From Aspidapion aeneum (lineage: Eukaryota; Arthropoda; Insecta; Coleoptera; Brentidae): a stretch of DNA of 64,000 nucleotides. Made by a program: the position numbers and the translations under genes. Where the stretch lies: positions 125,844,640 through 125,908,639 of the forward strand of contig OY755039.1 of the NCBI GenBank assembly GCA_963576565.1. The letters run 5' to 3'. A model generated the notes under the pieces. It had not been told where the DNA came from and made no database searches. It worked only from the letters and a program-made list of their open reading frames with translations. Shown here piece by piece: positions 43,756 to 52,595 of the stretch (position 1 is the first letter of the stretch; each line of letters opens with the position of its first letter).

Positions 43756-44377
43756 CTGAATCACGTTCCATAAATTCTGATGCCTGTGATACCATTTTGT
43801 CCACAAAAGTTTTATAAATAGTTGATAAGTTTGAACCCATACAGATAACTTCGTTCGCTGTATTAAATGATTTAACTGCAATAACCTCCTTCGTGGGATG
43901 AATAAATTGTGCAAATAATTCCATATTTACTTTAATAGCACAATGGTTATTAACACATCGCTGTATTAGAGGTAGCACCTTGGACTTGATCTGAGTAAAA
44001 TATGTTTTGTAATCACTCCCTGAATTTGCACAACTCACTCTATAGCTGGCACTCCTTGATTGAAAAGCACTTCTTATCAATTGGATGCCGTCACAAAACT
44101 TCACACATGCATTATTTTTGTGTTGCAATGTTTTGCAATGGCTATTCATTTTATTTTCTGGTACCTGCACATTGCATTCTGCACATTGTAGTGTGTAACT
44201 TTCTTGTTGATTATTTGCATTATTGACGGTAGCAATACATAATTTCTTAGAGGCTGGCTCTTCATTTGCAATATCTTTCACTTTGCATATTGTTTTAATA
44301 TGTCTTAGCATATTATCTCTTCTACTAAATGTTTTGGAGCACTGAGGACACGAAAACATTTTGAATCTTATGCACAA
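43756..44377 (-). CDS. Polinton DNA polymerase B, exon 1 (zinc-finger N-terminus)
   Basis: Open exon starting MCIRFKMFSCPQC (a second ATG at 44359 gives MFSCPQCSKTF). One C2H2 finger (CPQCSKTFSRRDNMLRHIKTIC) and a second CxxC...H...H (CAECNVQVPENKMNSHCKTLQH). Then ASYRVSCANSG and VIAVKSFNTANEVI, and the exon ends EFMERDSG at the GTAAAG donor. N-terminal fingers of this kind precede the polymerase in many insect Polintons. Intact, though the rest of the gene is not. Confidence 0.8.
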
Positions 44378-44521
44378 ACTTTACTGTCACAAACAAAGAA
44401 CTTTATGTTTTTTGAAAAACTTTACCTAATGTTTTAGCGCACGGTTAATTGGAGAATAAAACCAAAATCGTAAGGCAGCAGGCCGACACTAAAGAAGATC
44501 CTACTTGTAGCATGGCTTTAT

Positions 44522-46251
44522 ATAACACCCCCCACTCTTTCACAATATATCGATGGTCTAACTGCAATTATCTGCATTGTATCTGAAAAAATGCAACTTT
44601 ACAGGGGAAGCAAAAAACAGTTTAGGTAACACATATAGGGTTATTAGGTGTAAAAGAATATATTTGCTATATTTGTGATTTCCCACGCATATATGTCTCA
44701 TATCATTATACATATCATTTGAACCAGCTCATTTTGCCTAAATCACAAATAATCTAAAATTTATCAAAATGTTAGATACGGGGGTATTGTAGTTAGGCCA
44801 ACGATATGTGATGTGGACTTAAACTTGTCTTGACTTGTTGGGTAATAAATTTAGACTCAATGCCATTTATTGTCGAAGTCAATAATACCTTTTGCAGCAG
44901 CATAAAAATGAATAATGAATGAACACCTAGTGTAATTAGTACCAAGAGAATGTGATATTTACTTCAACTTGTCTTGACTTGTTTGGGTAATATATTTAGG
45001 CTCATGGCCATTCATTGTCGAAGTCAATAATACCTTTTGCAGCTGCATACAAAGCATAATGAATGAACGCCTGGTGTAATTAGTAACAAGAGAATGCAAT
45101 CTTTACTTAGACTTGTCCTGACTTGTTGGGTAAAAAATATTATACCTCTCAGACTATAAGCCTCTGCATACAAAAATATAACACCCTTTGTTGTGAAATA
45201 TATCAACTTTGATTCATTAATGTGCAATGAATGGTCGGCTTTGAAGTATTGATTTTAGCTCAAGGCAATTCTCAGGGTCAAACAAAAGACCACCCGCGTT
45301 GTTCGCCTCCACATACATAAGACAAAGACCCACTCACACCTGCACACAAAAGACAAAGACACACACACACACACACACACACCTTTTGCGGCTGCATACA
45401 AAGCATAATGAATGAACACCTGGTGTAATTAGTCACAAGAGAATACGATCTTTACTTAGACTTGTCTTGACTTGTTGGGTAATAAATTTGGGCTTAAGGC
45501 TATTCATCATCGACGACAATAAAACACCCTATGTTGTTTGCCTCCACATACAAAAGAGAAAAATCCACTCACACCTGCACACAAAAGACAAAGACACACA
45601 TAAATTTACATTGTCATATCAAGTCAACCCACAGTGCTCGCCTCTGTACACAAAAGATAATGGCCTTCGCAACTATACGATATCATATCAAAGCCAAAAA
45701 GACCGCGCACGCTAATCGAAAAAGACAAAGACCCACTCGCACCTGCATATAAAAAACAAAAGCTCACATAACTGCAAATTGTAATATCAAAGTCAAAAAA
45801 GCACTCAGACTATTGGCCTATGCTCTAAAAAAACCCGTCCAAACTCCTCCTCATACAAAATTACCTTCATACTATTGACCGATGCCCAAAAAACTAGTCG
45901 CGCTATTCGGCTATTGTCAAAAAAACAAAAGCTCCCATAACCATAGAAATTGTAATATCAAAGTCAAAAAGAGACACGTACTCTCCGTCTATGCTCTAAA
46001 AAGGACTCGCACTATTAAGCTATTGTCAAAAAAACAAAAGCTGCCATAACTGCAAATTGTAATATCAAGGTCAAAAAAACTCTCGCACTATAAAGCTATG
46101 CTCTAAAAAGGACTCGCACAATAAAGCTATTATTAAAAAGACAATGACCCATTGTTAAAAAGACACCTGCATACAAAAGAACAATAGGAATTCTCGGAAA
46201 TGACGTCATTCACTCCTCAATTTGGTCCAGAACGTATATATATCTACTACT
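44522..46251. repeat. Polinton right terminal inverted repeat
   Basis: Reverse complement starts AGTAGTAGATATATATACG and matches the left arm, but this arm is about 1.73 kb against 1.22 kb. The extra length is about 44560-44815 (unpaired) plus tandem duplication of a 130-200-bp module (GACTTGTTGGGTAATAAATT...ATTAGT at about 44828-44940, 44963-45090 and 45465). A (CA)n run lies near 45360-45380. Confidence 0.88.
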
Positions 46252-46257
46252 AACTAT
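46252..46257. repeat. Polinton target-site duplication AACTAT (right)
   Basis: Second copy of the 6-bp duplication. Confidence 0.9.
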
Positions 46258-46330
46258 ACAGTAAAATAATATTTTTGCACGTTATACTCTATGTATAAAA
46301 CAATATTTAGAAATTGGACGTTTTCGTCCC
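46258..46330 (+). pseudogene. Old gypsy gag, continued right of Polinton
   Basis: Reads NNIFARYTLCIKQ, which in gypsy gag follows the LYVKT segment seen left of the Polinton. This shows that the Polinton landed inside gag. Confidence 0.55.
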
Positions 46331-46734
46331 GCCGCGCCGTGGACCAGAGATTCGTGCATTCATTTTTCTTATGCTAAAATCAGTCAAGTAGGCTATGATT
46401 CTTATAAAAACAACATAATTATTTCTGTTAACTATCACGTTGACACACGCTGGGTTGACAAATGTTGATTAATTTAATTGTTATTATGCGGTGTATTTTG
46501 GTCCATTTATCAAGTTGGATTTGTGATATTTTTTAATAGATATAATGTTCTAGGAGGTAACGGACTCGAAATAGAAAAATATAGTTACATTTCACTGTGT
46601 GTCACAATCTAATGTTTTTGTTCGAGGTCCTTCCAGCTGCTTATATAGTAAAACTAACTTGTTTTGTTTTTTTATAAATGTACGATAATTTTGATATATT
46701 TAGCGAGTTGAATATTTTTCAATGTTCAATCTGC
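46331..46734. other. Unassigned DNA
   Basis: GC-rich start (CGTCCCGCCGCGCCGTGGAC) then AT-rich; it separates two parts of the same gag, so it is probably a further insertion, with no recognised ends. Confidence 0.35.
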
Positions 46735-46985
46735 TCATGCTCAACATAAAATGAAGAAATTTAAACACTTGCCCCTTCTGCAAGAAAATGCTATTTTTGT
46801 GGAAGAAACAAACACTCCAGAGGCAAGTGTCCAGCAGAAGATGTCATTTGTCATGGATGTGGCAGAACAGGACATTTTATACAAGTATGTAGGTCAAAGC
46901 TTTAAAAACAATCTAAAGTTTCAAACAAAACCTCAGCTGCTTTATTTGGAATAATTTCTGCAACATCTTTGGTAGATACTGAAAG
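46735..46985 (+). pseudogene. Old gypsy gag zinc knuckles
   Basis: One frame reads CYFCGRNKHSRGKC then CHGCGRTGHFIQVC, two CX2CX4HX4C knuckles in series, followed by a stop. It is the nucleic-acid-binding end of a gypsy gag, consistent with the flanking gag and the pol at 56770. Confidence 0.8.
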
Positions 46986-46986
46986 T

Positions 46987-47330
46987 TCATTTCAATTCAA
47001 TTCAATTCAGTAAGCTTTATTGTCTAAAAAATCTTAATTTCTATTGACAAAGCAATTTTTATTTATACATACCATCAAGGTAGAATAAAGGGGCGCCGCT
47101 CCAAGCATTTGTATAATGCGACAGAAAGTGGGACCCCTAGGCGTGGCTTAGAGTCGTACCAATATGTCTGCTTAACAGGGCTGCACTCAATACATTTGTT
47201 TATATTTCTTTTTAATACAAGATGACAGCTTCTTCTCTGCAAGGGATATCGAGAAGGGTAGTACTTGATGTTTATTGATTTAGGGATGAAAATTATGAAT
47301 TTATGATAAGATACATTTTTTACTTTTAAT
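46987..47330 (-). mobile_element. LINE 3' end (minus strand)
   Basis: (ATTCA)n at 46990-47010 followed by GTAAGCTTTATTGTC; read on the minus strand this is an AATAAAG-containing 3' end with a simple-repeat tail, as for the Jockey-like LINE at 2721. The remainder looks like 3' untranslated region. No coding part recognised. Confidence 0.55.
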
Positions 47331-47481
47331 AAAAAATTATGTTTATAAAAATACCATTAATATTAACTCACTAATAGTCACTTTCCTAATCAAAATATGC
47401 CGTATAAAATTTTATTTTGCCGAGGTAATATTTGGTTTTGAAAAGTAACAGCGACTTCTATCATTGTAAATCATTATAAAA

Positions 47482-48899
47482 TCGATAGTCCGGGGCCATA
47501 GCGTTTTTTGTGGGCTTTTTGATGAAGATTTTACAAACCGTGTTTGAGTTGATTACTAATGATCCCACCAACACTGCCTGACCTGTTAAGAGACCCAAAA
47601 TTATCTTAATTAAAAAGTAAGGTTAGGTGTCAATTTTTTTTTAATTCTGAACGATTTGGCACGTACATCAAAATTCAGGTATTTATTTTTTGGCTGTCAA
47701 AAATATTTATATATGGGTAAAATGTGTTTTTAAATTATGCCTTATATCTTGTAAACTATTGCACCTGCAGAACTATGATTTAATAAATTAGTAGCTCATA
47801 CAATTACCCACAGGTCGGCTATGTATAAAAAATTTCAAAGCTGTTTCGAGGCCACGAAAATTTTTTGTAATTTACAATCAAAAAAGCTTAATTGACTTAT
47901 ACTCTGCGCTGTCAGCGAATTTGCACCAAACGGTTGCGATTGACTGCTTCCTAATTTACATTGCCCCCTGTTCCTAGGGGCCGTAAGGGGCTAATATCTT
48001 ATTTTGACCCACCGCACATAGTATGTAATCCTCTAATTTAGTGAGACCTAGTTGTGCAGGTGCAGTAGTGTAAAAAATAAATGGGATAGTCTAAAAATAT
48101 ATTGTACCCCTGACATCCCTTAGGGGCCATTAAGATAATTTTTTATCACAGGTAATGGATCAATACCCGAAGTCCGATATAAATTGCCACAAATAATAGT
48201 TTTTTTTTTTAATTTAATTTGATAAAATTGCTTGAACTTTAAAATGTATCGCCGCCTCTAAATATGAAAATGTTTATATTTTGTGATATGTGCCGGACCC
48301 AATAAAATATCTTGAATGAGTGATTTTCTAACTTTTCGGTGGGTTCAACATAAGATATTGACTCCTTAGAGCCCCTAGGATCCGGGGGAAAGTATAAAGT
48401 ATACAAAATTACCGTTAGGTGCAAAACTGACATAGGGCAGAGTATAAGTCAACTAACCTTTTTATAATTTAAATAAAAAAAAAATTGCCTCTACCTAGGG
48501 GCCTCGATTTTTCTTATATGGCAAACCTGTGGGTAATTGTATGACCTACCAATTTGATAAGACATAGTTGTGAAGGTGCAATAGTTTAGAAGATATAAGG
48601 CATAATCTTAAAACACATTTTGCCCCCTTGCGCGCCCTAGGGGCAAAATATATAATTTTTTTTGACAGTCAAAAAGCTAGTGCGTGAAGGCCAATATGTG
48701 CCTGCCAAATTGCATTACTATAGCTTAAACCGCTTAGAAATTAAAAAATATTTTGACACTCTAACCTTGCTTTTTGACTAAGACAATTTTGGGTCTGTCA
48801 ACTGGTCAGTTGGTGGAATTATTCGCATTCGATTAAAACTGGTGTTGTAAAATCTTCATCAAAACAACAAAATTTTGACGCTAGGGCCCGGACTACGAT
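47482..48899. mobile_element. Large foldback element
   Basis: Outer ends TAGTCCGGGGCC...TAGCG and reverse-complement TAGTCCGGGCCCTAGCG, then GATGAAGATTTTAC on both sides. Arms are about 600-700 bp and carry paired segments such as GACCCAAAATT.TCTT and GGTAATTGTATGA.CTA. Each arm also holds repeated CCTAGGGGCC-like boxes. No coding frame. I could not identify a target duplication. Confidence 0.65.
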
Positions 48900-49030
48900 G
48901 CGGTTATTAAAAAGCAGTGTGCAGCACAGTGGAAATAATTTGTTCTTGATTGTATGACATCAAACTGTCCTAGGCCTGTAAAAGTGCTATTTTTGATAGT
49001 TGTTAAATAAACTCTTATTATGCAGATAAT

Positions 49031-49070
49031 ATCGTTGTTTGATGGAGAGTACTCTCCATCAAACAACGAT
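49031..49070. repeat. Perfect 40-bp palindrome
   Basis: ATCGTTGTTTGATGGAGAGT followed at once by its exact reverse complement. No loop. Confidence 0.95.
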
Positions 49071-49094
49071 AATATAAAATTTTTGACAGAAATT

Positions 49095-49275
49095 AATATG
49101 AGAGGGTTATTAAGAAAACTGAATGTATAAAGTCACTGGGATGTTCTGTCAACACTTTCTTCACAAAAATGCTTGGAACAAAGCACACTATATTTTGTAG
49201 GCTGCCAGCTTCCCCTGCTTACGAACTTCAACCATGCACGACGAGATACATCTTTAGGAAATCTGAAAAAGTCAA
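49095..49275 (-). pseudogene. THAP-domain exon remnant
   Basis: On the minus strand, after a CTTTTTCAG acceptor-like site near 49265, the sequence reads FPKDVSRRAWLKFVSRGSWQ then SVLCSKHFCEESV, the middle of a THAP zinc-binding DNA-recognition domain (W, then CxxHF). The N-terminal C2 half is not next to it, so it may be in an upstream exon. A stop follows shortly (SVDRTSQ*). It may come from a P-element-like transposase or a host THAP gene. Confidence 0.6.
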
Positions 49276-49457
49276 ATAAATAACATTCATTTATATATTC
49301 TTTTTTCTAGAGATATCGAAATTCGGAATGCAAATACAAAAGTTTTATGTTTTTGTTTGAGTTATAAAGTATTTTAATCGCGATTTTTTTACTTGCAAAA
49401 GTGGCGTTTTTGAGCGCTTAGACACGCGACTAGGGGCTTGGTTGGGTATCTTTAGAG

Positions 49458-49660
49458 CAGTGGTTCCCAAATCAGGGGGCGCCGACCAATATTGAGGGGG
49501 GGGAAGGCGCGGGAGTCCCAATGTAATTTATTAGTTTTAATAAAATTTGTTTTATTGTAGTAAAAATACAGTTTGTTTCTATATTCGTGGACAGGACGGC
49601 GCAACCAATTCGTTAATTCAAAAAGGGGGGGCCAGCGCCAAAGAAAAAAGTTTGGCTATA
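49458..49660. mobile_element. hAT-like MITE remnant
   Basis: Left end CAGTGGTTCCCAAATCAGGG is a classic hAT terminus. The right end is degraded (GTTTGGCTATAG). The flanks CTTTAGAG and CTATAGAG differ by one base and could be the 8-bp duplication. Confidence 0.5.
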
Positions 49661-50335
49661 GAGTAGGGTAGAATGTGTACCGGTTGTAAGCTTTAGTTAA
49701 GCTAGAGAACTATTTTTCACAATTTTTGTTCCATAAAAAACACAAGTACGGTTCTGTTTATTGTTTATACTCACCTATGAAATGTTATTCCTTGTGATAT
49801 CTTCTGATCTACACTGCTTCTGCTACCATAACTACGTAAAGCACAAAACACAATGTTCGTTTTCAAAAAAACTAGCAAAAATGCCACTCGAATCTTTAAG
49901 AAAACACAATTTAAATGAAAATAAAGCTCGATCGATCCGATCGATCGCGATGACAGAAGTGTCTAAACAATATGGCCGAAGGGGGTACATGTAAGTTACG
50001 TCATGTCAGCTCCTCTTTATTCTACCTCGATGATACATACACTAGATAGTCGTTAATTTCAATGGAATATTATTATTTTAAACACATTATTATTGGCGCT
50101 GTTTCACATGTTTTCCTTTTTTTGCGATATTGAGAGCCAACTGGAGTTCTTAAACACGTTTATCACCAAAAACATAACAATCTTCATTTAAACTAAAAAT
50201 ATTCAAAATGTTAAAGTTTATAATTTAGTTGGAAAATATAAATATTTTGTATGCTAAATAAAATTTAGTACTACTATCACTTCTAACTACACAATTATAA
50301 ATAATGTTACAAATTTAAGTATTTACATTTTATAG
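49661..50335. other. AT-rich spacer, nothing recognised
   Basis: No supported gene. The open frame near 49761-49994 has no known motif. Confidence 0.4.
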
Positions 50336-50512
50336 TTAGAATTTATTTAGGTTTAGTGTAGTATTAGGTTGACGTATTTTATGGTTGTATTCTTAATCTA
50401 GGTTTTAGTTGCGTTATCTGTGACAAACTGGTATGCGAAAGTCTAGAAAAGGGCTGGAATGAGTCCAAATCGAACAAGGATGGAAGGGTTCTCGAATAGT
50501 AGGCAGCCCTCA

Positions 50513-50548
50513 TATATAAGGCCGGACGTCGTGCATCAGGCGGTCAGT
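50513..50548 (+). promoter_or_regulatory. Gypsy LTR core promoter
   Basis: TATATAAG at 50513-50520 and an arthropod-type initiator TCAGT at 50544-50548, about 33 bp downstream. The same pair is in the 3' LTR near 56328-56363. Confidence 0.7.
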
Positions 50549-50671
50549 CACAGATAACGTACTGTAGTGGTCGTGAGATATTAACACGAAGTTAATAGAC
50601 CGATTATAGTAGTGAATTATTAGCAAGTTATTAGTAAGTTTAAGTGCGTGTTTTTGTACATAATTTGTCGA

Positions 50672-50677
50672 AATAAA
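50672..50677 (+). terminator. Gypsy LTR polyadenylation signal
   Basis: AATAAA downstream of the promoter within the LTR, as needed for the R region; also in the 3' LTR. Confidence 0.6.
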
Positions 50678-50736
50678 TTGACGTATCGTTTTCAACAATT
50701 GCGAGTTTTAATTTGTCGTTGTGAACCCATAGCAAT

Positions 50737-50755
50737 TGGTGTCAGAAGTGAGATT
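50737..50755 (+). promoter_or_regulatory. Gypsy primer-binding site (tRNA-Leu type)
   Basis: TGGTGTCAGAAGTGAGATT follows the 5' LTR; it fits complementarity to a leucine tRNA 3' end (CTTCTGACACCA). Confidence 0.8.
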
Positions 50756-50900
50756 AAAAGAAATAAATAGTGCAACGACTATCCTTACACAGTACCACCG
50801 GCTAGGACAATTGAAAAGAAGAACAGTAAGTGATTTTGCAAGAATATTCGAAGAAGTTCGATATTGTTTTATTCAAAAACTAAAAAAGATATTTAAGAAC

Positions 50901-51465
50901 CGACTTCGACATTAACTTTACAGTCCAAAAATTGATAATTAGAGAGATTTTCTAGAATATTCTATAACATTCTACGACGTTCTATTCAAAAACTAGAAGA
51001 GATATACAAATACCGACTTCGACATTAGATTAGTAATTTTAAAAGTAAGAATCAGAAAGAATTTCTAGAACATTCCATCACTTTCTACGACGCTCTATTC
51101 GAAAACCAGAAGAAATATCCAAAAAGAGACTTCGACATTAGCTTAGTAATTTCAAAAGTAAGAACTAAAAAGAATTTCTAAAAGATTCCATAACATTCTA
51201 CGACGTTCTATTCAAAAACTAGAAGAGATATACAAATACCGACTTCGAGAGTAGCTTAGTTATTTTAAAAGTAAGAATTAGAAATTATTTCTAGAATATT
51301 CCATAACATTCTACGACGGTCTATTCGAGAACCAAAAGAGATAATCAAAAAGTGACTTCTACATTTGCCTAGTAGCAGAAAGAGTAGCATTTACCAGTAT
51401 ATTCCAGAACATTCCATTAGGTTCTATTTAAGAATTGGAAGAGATATTGAAAAACCGACTTCGAT
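50901..51465 (+). repeat. 113-bp tandem repeats in gypsy leader
   Basis: The phrase GACTTCGAC or variants recurs at 50902, 51015, 51128, 51241 and 51354, an exact 113-bp period, then at 51457 (103 bp). Each unit also has ACATTCTACGACG and ATTCAAAAACTAGAAGAGAT. They lie between the primer site and gag. Confidence 0.9.
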
Positions 51466-51514
51466 ATTCGCTTTATAGCCCTAAAATAGACGTTTTAAGT
51501 GATTTATCAGGAAG

Positions 51515-52595
51515 TTGATGCTTACTAGACAAGGATCGGCAAAGATGGAAGATCTAACTAAAATGATGCAGGCTCTAGCAGCTCAAATGGCTCAAAACCA
51601 GAACGATATAAGACAGACCATTGAGCAAAATCAGGACAATATGAGACAGACCATTGAACAAAACCAGGGCGATATGAAACAGACATTTCAGCAAAGATTA
51701 GATGGCATTCAAGAAAACTTCGATCAAATAAAGAGCAACTCTGAACAGCTGAGAGAGGAGTTCAAGACAGCAACCGAAGACCTTAAGGAAGACATAACTC
51801 ATAGAATGCAGAATGTAGAAGAAAAAGTGGAGACCAAACTACAGAATGTTAGAGAAGAAGTTTTTCAAACCATGGAAGAAAAATTCCAGGACGTGTCAAA
51901 ACAGCTTATACAGCTCCAAAAAGAACACAACAAAATGAAAGCTCAGGGATGTGTTGTGAATTCCAACCAAAACATTAAGCCTCCAAATTTTGATGGTACG
52001 TCTTCCTGGTCTACCTACAAACAACAATTTGAAGCTGCCGCCGCTGCAAATAGTTGGAACGATGACGAAAAAGCGAGAGCTTTGTTAGTAGCTCTACGAG
52101 AATCTGCTCTTGGACTTTTACGGTCTATTCCAGCGGAACAAAAACAGGAGGCTGATGTACTTGGCTTACCCAGAAATGCCAGAAAATTACAGAGATCCCT
52201 TTACGGTAGATCGCTTTATTAACGGCTTGAGAGACACGGACTTAGCAAAGTTACTTCGTCGAGAACGCTTCCATAACAGCAGTGAAGTGTTGATTCGAGC
52301 CCTTGAAATTGAATCATCAAATAATATGTCCAGGCCAAAAGTAAGAGCTGTTTCAATTCAGGAGGGAGAAGAAATGAGCACTGGAGAGGAGGTAAACTTA
52401 AAAACGCTAAACCAACTGTTTCAGTCACTGATAGAGAAGATTGATTCTTTGAAAGAAAGCAGACGATCCCCTCCAAATGTAAAGTGTTTCAGATGCGGAC
52501 GTACAGGGCATATTCAACGCGATTGTCGTGTCCAAATGAGGTCTCGTTCACCATCTACTGGGACAGAGTACCGAAGAAGAGATCAGGACAACTAA
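51515..52595 (+). pseudogene. Gypsy gag with internal deletion
   Basis: Starts MMLTRQGSAKMEDLTKMM (second Met at 51545). The N-terminal half is a long coiled coil of Q/E/K repeats (IEQNQDNMRQTIEQNQGDMK). The capsid part (DGTSSWSTYKQQFEAAAAAN) runs to AEQKQ at about 52150 and then jumps into another frame at LAYPEMPENYRDPFTVDRFI, which continues to a CCHC knuckle CFRCGRTGHIQRDC near 52484-52525 and ends 52595. Relatives have about 50-60 residues between these points, so a frame-changing deletion near 52145-52165 destroyed gag. Confidence 0.82.

Larger units (their letters stand above)
31172..46251. mobile_element. Polinton/Maverick element, complete ends, 15.08 kb
   Basis: Exact 6-bp duplication, AG-starting long inverted repeats, and the characteristic virus-like gene set: retroviral-type integrase with chromodomain, packaging ATPase, jelly-roll minor and double-jelly-roll major capsid proteins, and protein-primed family B DNA polymerase. 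Gene order from the left: integrase, fibre-like, DUF8207-like, ATPase (all minus), PLA2-like, small ORFs, minor and major capsid (plus), polymerase (minus). I found no adenoviral-type cysteine protease, which most Polintons have. Multiple stops show that the copy is dead. Confidence 0.95.
50336..50736 (+). repeat. Young gypsy 5' LTR
   Basis: 401 bp, identical in length to 56151-56551 with about four differences (1 percent). Contains a TATA box, an initiator and AATAAA. Ends just before the primer-binding site. Confidence 0.9.
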
